Assembly: GCA_963710615.1 (NCBI GenBank)
Contig: CAVQBF010000002.1
Span: forward strand, 248,001-312,000
DNA: 64,000 nt
Origin: GCA-2746605 sp963710615
GTDB taxonomy: Bacteria; Bacteroidota; Ignavibacteria; Ignavibacteriales; Melioribacteraceae
Reading direction: 5' to 3'
Shown: in pieces, positions 25,861 to 35,756 of the stretch
Layout: each line of letters begins with the position of its first letter
How positions within the stretch are numbered: the first letter of the stretch is position 1
Position numbers and translations under genes: made by a program
Notes under the pieces: model-generated
Seen by the model: only the letters and a program-made list of their open reading frames with translations
What the model was told of the DNA's origin: nothing
Databases searched by the model: none

Positions 25861-27168
25861 ATGCAGAAGAATAAAATAGAAATAATAACCCTTGGCTGTT
25901 CCAAAAATGTGGTGGATTCTGAAAGATTATCACGTCAATTGAAAGCAAATAATTTTGATTTGACCAACAATTCTGATGATGCTGAAAGTGTAATAATAAA
26001 TACTTGTGGATTTATTGATGCAGCAAAGGAAGAATCGATAAACACAATATTGGAAGCAGTTGAATTAAAAAAACAAGGGAAAATTAAAAAGGTTGTTGTT
26101 GCCGGCTGTCTTTCAGAAAGATTTAAGGATGAACTTTCAGCTGAAATTCCCGATGTTGATGTTTTTTTTGGTACTGAAGATTATGAAGGAATTGTAAAGG
26201 AGTTTGGTGGTGATCTTAAAAAAGAATTACTTGGCGAGCGTGAATTAACAACCCCAAAACATTTTGCATATTTGAAAATTTCAGAGGGTTGCGATAATCC
26301 TTGTTCTTTTTGTGCGATTCCTTTAATGAGAGGTAAACATAAATCCACTCCAATTGAACTATTGCTTAAGGAAGCTGAAGGTCTTGCTGATAAAGGCGTT
26401 AAAGAACTTATAATTATTGGACAAGACACAACTGATTATGGCAAGGACATTTACGGAAAGCGAAATCTTGCAGAACTTTTGAACAAAATTTCTCAAATAA
26501 AAGGAATTGAGTGGATTAAATTACTTTATGCTTATCCCTCTCATTTCCCTCAAGATTTAATGGATGAGATTGCCAATAATCCTAAAATATGTAAATATAT
26601 TGATATTCCGCTACAGCATATTTCAGATGATGTCCTAAAATCTATGAGAAGGGGAATTACAAAAAAAACTACTATTAATTTGCTAAATGAACTTAAGTCT
26701 AAAATTCCTAATTTAGCATTAAGAACTACATTTATTTTGGGTTACCCAAATGAGACAAAAAAGGATTTTGAAGAACTTAAGGAGTTTATAAAAGAAATTA
26801 GATTCGATAAGGTTGGAGTATTTGATTATTCGGTTGAAGAAAGCACACCAAGTTTTATCCTAGGAGATAAAGTATCTACAAAAGTTAAGGAGCAAAGAAA
26901 GTTTGAATTAATGGAACTTCAAAAAGGCATTTCTTTTGAAAAGAATAGAGAATTGATCGGTAAAACAATTAAAGTAATTATTGATGATATTGAAGGTGAA
27001 TTTTTTATAGGTAGAACAGAAAAAGATGCCCCTGAAGTTGATGGAGAAGTTTTAATTAAATCTGAAAATAAAATGTTAAAATTGGGTGAATTTTATGATG
27101 TTGAAATTTTTGATTGTAATGATTATGATGTATTCGGTAAATTAAGTTATCAAGAGGAAATAATATAA
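25861..27168 (+). CDS. rimO: Ribosomal protein S12 methylthiotransferase RimO
   Basis: 435 residues. The N-terminal MTTase domain begins ITLGCSKNVVDSERL, with cysteines in LGCSK, NTCGF and AGCLS for the auxiliary cluster. The radical SAM motif is CDNPCSFC near residues 147-154. A TRAM domain closes the protein (IKVIIDDIEGEFFIGRTEKD). CSKN in the first motif and the length mark RimO, not MiaB. It adds a methylthio group to an aspartate of S12. Its stop overlaps the start of the next gene. Confidence 0.95.
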   Translation: MQKNKIEIITLGCSKNVVDSERLSRQLKANNFDLTNNSDDAESVIINTCGFIDAAKEESINTILEAVELKKQGKIKKVVVAGCLSERFKDELSAEIPDVDVFFGTEDYEGIVKEFGGDLKKELLGERELTTPKHFAYLKISEGCDNPCSFCAIPLMRGKHKSTPIELLLKEAEGLADKGVKELIIIGQDTTDYGKDIYGKRNLAELLNKISQIKGIEWIKLLYAYPSHFPQDLMDEIANNPKICKYIDIPLQHISDDVLKSMRRGITKKTTINLLNELKSKIPNLALRTTFILGYPNETKKDFEELKEFIKEIRFDKVGVFDYSVEESTPSFILGDKVSTKVKEQRKFELMELQKGISFEKNRELIGKTIKVIIDDIEGEFFIGRTEKDAPEVDGEVLIKSENKMLKLGEFYDVEIFDCNDYDVFGKLSYQEEII

Positions 27169-28436
27169 TGAGAAAAATATTTCTATTTCTATTTTTGTTT
27201 AGTTCATTATTTGCACAAGTTGAACACTCCCAAAGAAATGCTTTCGGTTCATTTTTACCAAATTTCTTTATTGATTTGGCAGCTTATCAAAGTCAAGATT
27301 CAGGCAAATCCAAGATAGATGTATTTATCAAAATCCCTTATTCTAATATTCAGTTCTTAAAAAATAATATCGGATACAAAGCAAAATATTCTATTATAGT
27401 TTCTTTCTACGACGATGATGACGAATTAATAATTGAAAAATTATGGAATGAAACGGTAGAAACACAGAGTTTTAGGCAAACGCAATCACGCACAAGCTTT
27501 AATGTTAGCTACAAATCATTTGTTATCGAGCCTGGTGAATATAGAATTGTCTGCAAATTGGAAGATGCTGAATCAAGAAAGTATTCTGAATTTGAACAAG
27601 AAATTGAAATAAGAGAATTTAGCGATCCAATTGAGATAAGTGATTTGATAATTGTTTCTGAATTTTTAGAGACAAAGGATGGATTAAAGATTATTCCTAA
27701 TATTTCAAACCAGGTAACTTCAAATGATACTAATATTTCTTTCTTTTATGAAATTTATACTAAAGAGCCAAAAGCTATAAGTGTTTCTTATTCTATTAAA
27801 GACAACGAAGAAGAGCTTATAAATAAATATGAAAAAGAAATTATACTGGATGAAGGTAAAAATGAAATAAATGAAATATTAAAGGATATAAAGTTCACAC
27901 TTGGCGATTACAAATTGGAAGTTAGACTATTCGATGATCAGAACGATTACATTAAAGGGATATTTAAAAAATTCTCTTCAAAAATTTTTGGATTCCCTTC
28001 ATCAATTAAAGATCTTGATCTTGCGGTAAATCAAATGATTTATATTGCATCACCTTCGGATATTGAGAAAATTGAAGAGTCAGAAAATTATTCTGATAAA
28101 CTTTCAAAATATTTAGATTTCTGGAAACAATTGGATCCTTCGCCAAATACAGTGGAGAATGAAACATTAAATGAATATTATCGTCGGGTTGAATATGCAA
28201 ATGCTAATTTTGGCGGTTATTTTAAGGGATGGAAAAGTGATATGGGAATGGTTTATGTAACCTTGGGAGCTCCAGATCAAGTTACCAGAAGACCATACGA
28301 GATGGATTCCAAACCCTATGAAGTTTGGGAATATTATGTGCTTAACAGAAGTTTTGTGTTTATTGATCAAACGAATTTTGGTGATTACAGATTATATAAT
28401 CCGGCTTATGGAGATTGGTTTAGATATCGTCCTTAA
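27168..28436 (+). CDS. GWxTD domain-containing exported protein
   Basis: 422 residues with a signal peptide ending SSLFAQ. The first 280 residues are beta-rich and weakly conserved. The C-terminal part has the GWxTD-type signature as GWKSDMGMVYVTLGAPDQV, followed by PYEVWEYY, which names a family common in Bacteroidota-Chlorobi and Acidobacteria genomes but of unknown function. The T of GWxTD is S here. It is coupled to rimO (TAATG) and followed three bases later by a sugar kinase gene. Confidence 0.86.
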   Translation: MRKIFLFLFLFSSLFAQVEHSQRNAFGSFLPNFFIDLAAYQSQDSGKSKIDVFIKIPYSNIQFLKNNIGYKAKYSIIVSFYDDDDELIIEKLWNETVETQSFRQTQSRTSFNVSYKSFVIEPGEYRIVCKLEDAESRKYSEFEQEIEIREFSDPIEISDLIIVSEFLETKDGLKIIPNISNQVTSNDTNISFFYEIYTKEPKAISVSYSIKDNEEELINKYEKEIILDEGKNEINEILKDIKFTLGDYKLEVRLFDDQNDYIKGIFKKFSSKIFGFPSSIKDLDLAVNQMIYIASPSDIEKIEESENYSDKLSKYLDFWKQLDPSPNTVENETLNEYYRRVEYANANFGGYFKGWKSDMGMVYVTLGAPDQVTRRPYEMDSKPYEVWEYYVLNRSFVFIDQTNFGDYRLYNPAYGDWFRYRP

Positions 28437-28439
28437 ACT

Positions 28440-29405
28440 ATGGTACTAACAGTAACATTAAATCCTCTTTTAGAAAAGAAATTTTTCTTTAAAGAAATTG
28501 GTCATGGTAAAAACAGGGCTTATAAATTCGAGCATGCGTCCGGCGGCAAAGGGATAAACATAAATCGTCAGTTGAATGTCTTAGGTATTAAAAACCATGC
28601 TCTTACTTTCTTAGGCGGTGCAAACGGGAAAAAACTTAGATCTGTTTTAGAAGAAGAAAAAATAAGCTTTAGTGCTGTTTCTACTAAATATGAAACAAGA
28701 GAAGCTGCATTAATTTATGATGAAAAAAAAGAAAATCTAACAACTTACTTTGGACCTAATTCCAATGTCACCATTTCGGAGATTGATGAATTTGTAAATA
28801 AATTAGAGAAGGCAATTATCAATTCATCCATAGTAGTATTTGGGGGAAGTTTGCCTAACTCGGCCTCTTCAATAATTCTTGAAAAGGGAATTGAGATCTG
28901 CAATAAGCATGATAAGATTTCAATACTTGATACTTACGGAAACCATTTGCAAAAATGTATAGAATTGGGACCAGCAATTCTTCATAATAATCTTGATGAA
29001 ATAAAAGCATCATTAAATATTAATTTTAAAAGTGATCAAGATATTATTACAATACTTGATCAATTTTATCAGAATAGAATTAACCTTGCTTTTATAACTT
29101 CTGGTAAAGCAGACACGTTTGCATCGAAATCTGACTTTCACTATAAAATAAAAAATCCACAAATAATAGAAAAAGATGCTACCGGAAGCGGAGATGCATT
29201 TGTTTCTGGAATAATTTACGGTTTGGAAAAATCTTTAATATTTAATGATTTTGTTAAATTTGCTTCTGCCCTTGGTGCTCAAAATGCAGCAAGCTGGCAA
29301 ACTTGTTCTGTAACTTTTGATGAAGTAAATAATCTGGTTGACAAAATATCAATTGAAGAAATTGGAAAGAAAATAAAAATTATTGATGACTCCCCGACTA
29401 TCTAA
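28440..29405 (+). CDS. PfkB-family hexose/1-phosphofructokinase-like kinase
   Basis: 321 residues. The N-terminus MVLTVTLNPLLEKKF is typical of the FruK/LacC group (usual TxNPAxD has Leu-Leu here). The substrate signature ASGGKGININRQLNVLG and the C-terminal ATP/anion-hole motif KDATGSGDAFVSGII with catalytic Asp are intact. The likely reaction is phosphorylation of a sugar phosphate; substrate could be fructose-1-phosphate, tagatose-6-phosphate or another. No sugar transport genes are adjacent. The end overlaps the start of the next gene by 20 bases. Confidence 0.9.
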   Translation: MVLTVTLNPLLEKKFFFKEIGHGKNRAYKFEHASGGKGININRQLNVLGIKNHALTFLGGANGKKLRSVLEEEKISFSAVSTKYETREAALIYDEKKENLTTYFGPNSNVTISEIDEFVNKLEKAIINSSIVVFGGSLPNSASSIILEKGIEICNKHDKISILDTYGNHLQKCIELGPAILHNNLDEIKASLNINFKSDQDIITILDQFYQNRINLAFITSGKADTFASKSDFHYKIKNPQIIEKDATGSGDAFVSGIIYGLEKSLIFNDFVKFASALGAQNAASWQTCSVTFDEVNNLVDKISIEEIGKKIKIIDDSPTI

Positions 29406-31132
29406 AAACATCACACTTCTACTGCTGTTTTCCAATTCGCTTCTGTTGAACGCTCAAAAGAAAATCGAATATAACATTATCGGAAATAATAAAATTGAAG
29501 AGCAAGCTTTCATAAAACTAATTAATGAAAGCGATGGAAGTTATAAAAACATTAAAGAGAAAATTAGCAACAATTTATCAAGTCAAGGATTTTTTGACTA
29601 TGAAATAATGAATTTTTTTGTTGATACAAATGATACAAAAAATTCAATATATTATACACTAGAACTATATGAAGGTGAACAAGCAATAATAAGAAATATT
29701 GTGATCGATTCTCTTAATAATTCTGATTCCCTTTATATATTGGATTACTTTAACTTTTTAGAAGGTGAAATTTTTGTGCCATCAATTTTAGAATCCAGCA
29801 TAAATGAAGCATTGATATTTCTTGAGAATAATGGCTATCCATTTGCCGGGATTAAGATAAAATCAATAGTCCTAGCCAGAGATAATGATAGCAACAGAAT
29901 TGCAGATATTTTTCTGGAATTAGATAAAGAAAAAATTAGAAAAATAGATAAAGTAGAAATTCTAGGTAACACCAAAACGTAATGATAATGTAATAATTAA
30001 CGCTGCCAGACTTAAATACGATGAACTGTTTTCTCAAAAAAGAATCAATGAAATTTCCACACAGTTGAACAGACTCCGGTTTTTTGAAACTGTTGCTCCT
30101 CCAATTTATTTAGTTAATTCAACTGGAGAAGGGATCATTCAAATTACCGTTACAGAAAAAAACACTAATATGTTCGATGGAATTATTGGTTATGTCCCAG
30201 CTGCTAAAAATGAAGATAAAGGATACTTAACCGGTTTTGTAAATATTAGTCTTAGAAATATTTTTGGTACGGGAAGAGCTTTTGCGATTAGGTGGAAGCA
30301 GGAAAATTCATTAACACAAGAATTAGAGTTAAAATATTTGGAGCCTTGGATACTTGATTATCCATTTAACTTAAATTTAGATTTCTTCCAGAGAAAACAG
30401 GATAGCAGTTATGTTAGAAGAACATTTGGCGGGGAGTTAGAATATTTAGCAACGGATAATATTTCTGCATCATTTATCCTTGAAACCGAATCTGTAATTC
30501 CTTCTATAAATAATTCTAATCAATCAGTTTTAAATTCCACATCCTTAAATTCTGGTTTAAAGATTAAAGTCGATTATCGAGATGATATTTATACGCCGCA
30601 AAGTGGAATCTATTTTGCATCTCTTTATAAATATAGAGCAAAAAATATTGATGACGAAAACTTACCGATTTCTTTTTCCTCCAGTGATTTAGAGTATCAT
30701 AACTATGAATTAGATTTCGGAATATTTTATTCCTTGTTTCAAAGTCAAGTTGTAGCCTTAAGCGTGCATGCAAAAGAAATTATTGGCGATTATTACGATG
30801 CAAGTGATTACTTTCAATTTGGCGGAACAAACACATTAAGAGGATACAGAGAAAATCAATTCTTAGGAAATAGAATTATCTGGTCAAATCTTGAATATCG
30901 ATTTTTACTTTCTCAATCATCATATTTATTTACATTTTTTGATTCGGGTTATTATTTAATAAATGAAAATGAATCGATTAATATTGCTAGAAAATCAGAT
31001 TATATAAATGGTTATGGATTAGGGATAAGTTTAGACACAGCGCTTGGCGTTATGAGAGTGAGTTATGCATTTGCAGAAGGAACATCTATATCAGATGGCT
31101 TAATTCATTTTGGTTTATTGAATGATTTTTAA
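29386..31132 (+). pseudogene. BamA/TamA-like outer-membrane protein with one frameshift
   Basis: Reading from ATG 29386: signal peptide ending LLNAQ, then POTRA-like repeats (IEYNIIGNNKIEEQAFIKLI, later KVEILGNTKT). The frame stops at 29982 directly after NTKT; shifted by one base it continues NDNVIINAARLKYDELF and runs to a barrel domain ending at 31132. One extra T near 29979 accounts for the break. Rejoined length 581 residues: about two or three POTRA domains and a 16-strand barrel with GYRENQFLG-type motif (usual RGY), as in TamA and Omp85 relatives. The end HFGLLNDF is the expected aromatic C-terminus. Whether this is the essential BamA is doubtful because of its size; a TamA-like role is more likely. 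Confidence 0.85.
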
Positions 31133-31142
31133 AGAAAAGTAA

Positions 31143-31976
31143 ATGAGAAAAATAATAGCCATCTTAAATATTACTAGACCAGTAAATGTTCTAATAACAT
31201 TTACGGTTGTTATTGTAGCTGCTATTATTAGTAGTGACAGTTTCAAATGGTCAACGGTTATATTCTTAGCCGGTCTCTCCGCTGCTATTGTTACTGGTGG
31301 AGGCAATGTCATTAATGATTATTTTGACTATGAAATTGATAAAATAAATAGACCAAATCGACCTTTACCTTTGGGCTTAATAAGTAGAAAAGAAGCTTTA
31401 TCAATTTATTTTGTGCTATCCGTTTTATCTATTTTACTTTCCATCCAAATTTCAATCGGTGCATTTATAATTGTTTCAGTTACAAATGTACTATTATATT
31501 TATACTCAGCAGCATTAAAAAAAATACCGTTAATTGGAAATTTAGTTGTTTCAACTTGTACCTCGTTGGCATTTATTTATGGCGGTATTGTTGTCGGTAA
31601 TATTTATGCCGCCATCATTCCTGCAGTCTTTGCGTTTTTAGTTAACCTAATTAGAGAAATTATTAAAGATATAGAGGATATTGATGGCGATAAAAATAAT
31701 CGTTTAGAAACATATCCCATTAAGTATGGAATAGAAAAGAGTAAAACTCTCTTAATTGCTTTGTTAATATTTTTATTTACAGCCACTAGTATTCCAATAT
31801 TATTTAGGTTATACAAAATAGAATATTTTATTATAGTCATGTTTTTTGTTAATCTTCCTTTAATTTATTTTATGCGTGAAATTGCTTCAGAACAATTCTT
31901 AAATAATATCTCTAAATTAAGTAGCTTAATAAAACTTACGATGATCTTTGGGCTTATTGCAATATTTCTTGGTTAA
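31143..31976 (+). CDS. UbiA-family prenyltransferase, geranylgeranylglycerol-phosphate type
   Basis: 277 residues, eight or nine membrane segments. The two Asp-rich motifs are NVINDYFDYEIDKINRPNRP (NDxxDxxxD) and IKDIEDIDGDKNN (DxxxD). This pattern and the short length fit the UbiA group annotated as geranylgeranylglycerol-phosphate geranylgeranyltransferase in Bacteroidota; the alternative is a menaquinone or heme O prenyltransferase, which have different motif spacing. The prenyl acceptor is not proven by sequence. Possibly cotranscribed with rnhB, three bases away. Confidence 0.85.
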   Translation: MRKIIAILNITRPVNVLITFTVVIVAAIISSDSFKWSTVIFLAGLSAAIVTGGGNVINDYFDYEIDKINRPNRPLPLGLISRKEALSIYFVLSVLSILLSIQISIGAFIIVSVTNVLLYLYSAALKKIPLIGNLVVSTCTSLAFIYGGIVVGNIYAAIIPAVFAFLVNLIREIIKDIEDIDGDKNNRLETYPIKYGIEKSKTLLIALLIFLFTATSIPILFRLYKIEYFIIVMFFVNLPLIYFMREIASEQFLNNISKLSSLIKLTMIFGLIAIFLG

Positions 31977-31979
31977 AAT

Positions 31980-32612
31980 TTGAACACTCTAAAACAATTT
32001 GATTTAGAATATTTAAAGAACGGTTATAACTTGTTAGCAGGAATTGATGAAGCCGGAAGAGGACCGCTTGCGGGACCCGTAGTTGCAGCTGCTGTTATTT
32101 TTAAGAAAGATACATTCATTGAAGGAGTGAATGATTCCAAAAAGATAACTTCAAAGCAAAGAGAAGTTTTATCAGAATTAATTAAAAAGCAATCATTAAG
32201 CTATGCTTTTGGTATTGTAAATCATAAGACAATTGATAGAATCAATATCTTACAAGCTACTCTAAAGGCAATGAAAACTGCTTTTAACAAACTTGATGAA
32301 AATGTCGACTTAATTTTAATTGACGGCAACAAATCTTTTGTTTCTTCTGTACCGATAAAAACTATTATTAAAGGTGATAGTAAATCCTTTTCAATTGCAG
32401 CAGCTTCCATTTTGGCAAAAGTAAAAAGGGATGAAATAATGAGGAAAGCATCTTTAAAGTTTCCGCAATATTTCTGGGAAACTAATAAAGGTTACGGAAC
32501 CAAACAGCATATTGAAGCGATCAAAAAACATGGCTATACTCAATTGCATAGGATATCGTTTTTAAACAAAATCCTTAATGAAGAAATTCAAGGGGAGTTT
32601 TTAAATGAATGA
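31980..32612 (+). CDS. rnhB: Ribonuclease HII
   Basis: 210 residues from a TTG start; no ATG stands before the first strand, so TTG is required. Catalytic motifs: LAGIDEAGRGPLAGPVVAAA (Asp-Glu pair), VNDSKKITSKQR, LIDGNKSF and AAASILAKVKRDE. It cleaves RNA in RNA-DNA hybrids and removes single ribonucleotides from DNA. Its end overlaps the start of yraN by eight bases. Confidence 0.96.
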   Translation: MNTLKQFDLEYLKNGYNLLAGIDEAGRGPLAGPVVAAAVIFKKDTFIEGVNDSKKITSKQREVLSELIKKQSLSYAFGIVNHKTIDRINILQATLKAMKTAFNKLDENVDLILIDGNKSFVSSVPIKTIIKGDSKSFSIAAASILAKVKRDEIMRKASLKFPQYFWETNKGYGTKQHIEAIKKHGYTQLHRISFLNKILNEEIQGEFLNE

Positions 32613-32967
32613 AAAACATAAGAAAATTGTTGGTGATAGAGGTGAAGATGCAGCTGTTGATCTATTATCAAAGAAGAACTATGAAATAATTGAACGGAAC
32701 TATCGTTTCGGTCATGGTGAAATTGATATTATAGCTAAAGATAAAGATATACTGGTTTTTGTGGAAGTAAAGACGCGTAAAAATTTAGAATTTGGCCCGC
32801 CAGAATTGGCTGTAACAAAAAACAAACAGAGACAAATAAGAAAAATTGCAGAGATGTATTTGGTAGAAAATAAAATAACTGATATGGACTGCAGAATGGA
32901 TGTTGTTGCAATATTATTAAAACAAAATTTACCGCCCGAAATAAATCATATTGAAAATGCTTTTTAG
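32605..32967 (+). CDS. yraN: YraN-family (UPF0102) nuclease-like protein
   Basis: 120 residues. Motifs of the family are GDRGEDAAVDLLSKKNY, HGEIDIIAKD and LVFVEVKTRKN, the last two forming the D-ExK nuclease core. Next to rnhB as in many genomes. Biochemical role in bacteria is not settled. GGGGAG lies before the ATG, inside the end of rnhB. Confidence 0.93.
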   Translation: MNEKHKKIVGDRGEDAAVDLLSKKNYEIIERNYRFGHGEIDIIAKDKDILVFVEVKTRKNLEFGPPELAVTKNKQRQIRKIAEMYLVENKITDMDCRMDVVAILLKQNLPPEINHIENAF

Positions 32968-33003
32968 TATATTTGAATAATTATTTGATTTTTAATAGAA
33001 CCT

Positions 33004-33807
33004 ATGAATCTGCCAAAACATATATTTAAGAAAACTCTCAATTTTAATGAACAGCTTCACAATTTTTTTGTCACTATTACCGGATTGACAATTTTTAATT
33101 GGGAAATACTGAAGCAAGTTTTTATACCCCCATACGAAATTGCAGAAGTAAAAAAACATATGAATGAGTTGGGTGTTAAAACTTTTCCAATTGTTAGTAT
33201 TACTGGTTTTATTATTGGACTTGTAATTGTTATGCAGAGTGAACCGGTATTTATGCGTTTTGGTGCTTCAGATTATTTACCGGGAGCAACAGCAATATCA
33301 ATTGTTAGGGAGCTTGGGCCGGTAATTACTGCATTAATTTTTGCTGGAAGAGTGAGCTCTGGAATTGGGGCAGAGCTTGGTTCAATGAGAGTTACAGAAC
33401 AAATAGATGCCATGGAAGTTTCTGCAATTAATCCCTTCAAGTATTTGGTAGTTACCAGAGTAATTGCAACAACAATGATTTTACCTATCCTAACTATTTA
33501 CGTAATATTCTTGTCAATTCTTGGTGGATTTTTAGCACTAACCATTTCGCAGGGAATGAATTTTGAGTATTATAAAAACGCAGTAATTACAAGTGTTACT
33601 TACGGTGATTTAATACCAAGTATAGCAAAAACATTTGTATTCGGTTATATTGTTGGAATAGTTGGGTGTTACAAAGGCTTTATTGCAGATGGCGGAACCG
33701 AAGGTGTTGGCAGAGCTTCAACAACCGCGGTGGTTTTAGCATCATTAATTATTTTACTTTTTGATACAGTTTTAGTGAAAATCTCATTGCTTATATGGCC
33801 GCTATAG
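33004..33807 (+). CDS. mlaE: MlaE-like ABC transporter permease
   Basis: 267 residues, five or six membrane segments. The segment GPVITALIFAGRVSSGIGAE, then GSMRVTEQIDAMEVSAINP, is the hallmark of MlaE (DUF140/permease of lipid ABC importers). With the ATPase and the MCE-domain protein that follow, it forms an Mla-type complex that moves phospholipid between outer and inner membrane. Its stop overlaps the start of the ATPase gene by 13 bases. Confidence 0.95.
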   Translation: MNLPKHIFKKTLNFNEQLHNFFVTITGLTIFNWEILKQVFIPPYEIAEVKKHMNELGVKTFPIVSITGFIIGLVIVMQSEPVFMRFGASDYLPGATAISIVRELGPVITALIFAGRVSSGIGAELGSMRVTEQIDAMEVSAINPFKYLVVTRVIATTMILPILTIYVIFLSILGGFLALTISQGMNFEYYKNAVITSVTYGDLIPSIAKTFVFGYIVGIVGCYKGFIADGGTEGVGRASTTAVVLASLIILLFDTVLVKISLLIWPL

Positions 33808-34541
33808 AACTAATAAAAATTGAAAATCTAAGTAAAAGATTTGGTGAAAAAGTTATTCTTGATAACATTTCACTAAGCGTTATGCAAGGAGAAAACTTAG
33901 TGGTTTTTGGCAGAAGCGGGACAGGAAAGAGTGTCTTACTAAAGTGCATTATGGGTCTTTTAGAACCTGATAATGGAAAAATTTTCATTAAGGGAAAAGA
34001 GATAACAAATATTTCCACAAAGGAATTGAATAAAATCAGAAGGAATACCGGGTTTCTATTTCAAGGTGCCGCTTTGTACGATTCAATGACAGTTAGGGAG
34101 AATTTAGAATTTACATTAAAAAGAAATAGAGATATTTCTGATAAAGAAGCTTATGAAAAGGTCTTGAATACTTTGGATTTAGTAAGTCTTAAGGATGCAG
34201 TTGATAAAATGCCATCGGAGCTTTCCGGTGGAATGAAAAAGAGAATTGGGCTTGCACGATCAATAGTAACTGATCCAGAAATTATGTTTTATGATGAACC
34301 AACTACCGGTTTGGATCCAATTTCTTCAAAAGATATTAGCGAGTTAATTTTAGATCTACAAAGAAAACTAAAAATGACGTCTATAATTGTTACCCACGAT
34401 CTGAATTGTGCAAATATAATTTCTGATAGAACAATATTTCTTAAGGATGCTAAAATTGCTTATGAAGGAAAAATTGAAGAACTTTCAAAATCTGAAGATA
34501 AGTTTCTTAAAAACTTTTTTAGTAACCAAATAATTCATTGA
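33795..34541 (+). CDS. mlaF: MlaF-like ABC transporter ATPase
   Basis: 248 residues. Walker A GRSGTGKSVLLKCIMGLL (residues 38-55), the Q-loop NTGFLFQGAALYDSMTV typical of MlaF, signature LSGGMKKRIGLARSIV, Walker B MFYDEPTTGLDP. The GAALYDSMTV motif separates MlaF from other ABC ATPases. Overlaps mlaE upstream and is 13 bases from the MCE gene downstream. Confidence 0.95.
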   Translation: MAAIELIKIENLSKRFGEKVILDNISLSVMQGENLVVFGRSGTGKSVLLKCIMGLLEPDNGKIFIKGKEITNISTKELNKIRRNTGFLFQGAALYDSMTVRENLEFTLKRNRDISDKEAYEKVLNTLDLVSLKDAVDKMPSELSGGMKKRIGLARSIVTDPEIMFYDEPTTGLDPISSKDISELILDLQRKLKMTSIIVTHDLNCANIISDRTIFLKDAKIAYEGKIEELSKSEDKFLKNFFSNQIIH

Positions 34542-34554
34542 AAAAGGGAAGAAA

Positions 34555-35599
34555 ATGTTAAAGCATTTGGAAGGGGCTAAACTAGGACTTTTTGTTTTCC
34601 TCGGAACTGTATTATTGGTAATTGCTATATTTTCAATAGGAAGTAAAGATTCACTCTTTAGTTCTAATATTTCTATTAAAGCATATTTTGATAATGTTGA
34701 AGGGCTGAGAACTGGCGCAGCTGTAAGATTAAATGGACTATCAGTTGGAAGCGTTAGCGACGTAAGATTAATGGAAATGAATCGTTACAGAGTTGAAGTC
34801 ACAATGAGAATTAATAAAGATGTTAGGCAATTTATCAGATTAGACAGTGAAGCGGCTATTGAGACTGAAGGAATTATTGGCAGTAAAATTGTTATAATTA
34901 CACCCGGATCAAAAGAAAATGCTACTATTGAAGATGGCGGAGTAATTATGTCTCAAGCTACTGTAAACATGACTCAAATAATAGCTGAAACACAAGATAT
35001 GATGAGTTATATGAAAGACTTAACAAAAGAGTTTTCAGAAATATTAACAACTATAAATCAAGGTGAAGGAACAATTGGTAAGTTAGTTTATGATGATGCT
35101 CTTATACAATGAGACTGTTACTATTGTTCAATCGGCAGACACTTCATTAAATATAATGGTTGAGAGATTGGACAAAATGAGTAGTTTTATAATCGGACTT
35201 GGAACAAGTGTAGAGGATATTGTATCTAGTGTTGATAGTGCAGCAATTGATCTAAGAAATTTAATTGGTAGAATTGAAGCTGGGGAAGGTGCTCTTGGAG
35301 CTTTAATTGCTGATGAAAGTGTCTATGATTCCATAAAAACAATAGTAAGTAATTTAACGAATACAACTTACTCAGCCAAACTTGGTGCTGACTCTTTTGC
35401 CGAAAATATGGAAGCGCTAAAACATAACTGGCTATTTAAAGGCTATTTTGAAGATCGTGGATATTGGTCGCAAACAGAATATGAGAATAAACTAGATGCT
35501 CAGTTGGAGAGCATTGAACAAAGCAAGAAAGAACTCGAAGCTAAAATTCAAAGATTAGAAGAATTGGAGAAAAAGTTATCGCAGAATAATAATTATTGA
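34555..35599 (+). pseudogene. mlaD: MlaD-like MCE-domain protein with one frameshift
   Basis: A single membrane segment (GLFVFLGTVLLVIAIFSIGS) is followed by the MCE domain (ISIKAYFDNVEGLRTGAAVR, then LNGLSVGSVSDVRL). The frame stops after DDALIQ near 35112. One base over, it continues YNETVTIVQSADTSL to 35599; reading DDAL-YNETV across the join gives the usual GxLxxDxxLY motif, so one extra base near 35102 explains it. Rejoined length is 347 residues, ending in a coiled coil. A truncated product keeping the MCE domain could still be made. AAGGGAAG precedes the ATG. MlaC and MlaB are not here. Confidence 0.87.
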
Positions 35600-35631
35600 A
35601 ATTTACCTAAAGTCAAAATTCTCAATACTTT

Positions 35632-35658
35632 TAAGTGCCCTAAATAGTTGGGCTTTTT
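35632..35658 (+). terminator. Rho-independent terminator after the mla genes
   Basis: A short GCCC (35637-35640) / GGGC (35650-35653) stem extended by A-T pairs and followed by TTTTT, 38 bases after the stop codon. It would close the mlaEFD transcript before uvrA. Confidence 0.65.
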
Positions 35659-35756
35659 AATTAAGAACCCAACATTTTAAAAATTTATTACCTATCTATT
35701 TCCAATCAAAAATTATTATCTTTCTAAATTACATTTTTTTAGATCATCGACTATAA

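Noticed and set aside
29960..30010. Programmed ribosomal frameshifting as the cause of the split BamA-like, mlaD, symporter and lptA genes
   Set aside because: No slippery heptamer or common signal is shared by the sites; they occur at different short runs and would be unprecedented in these families.
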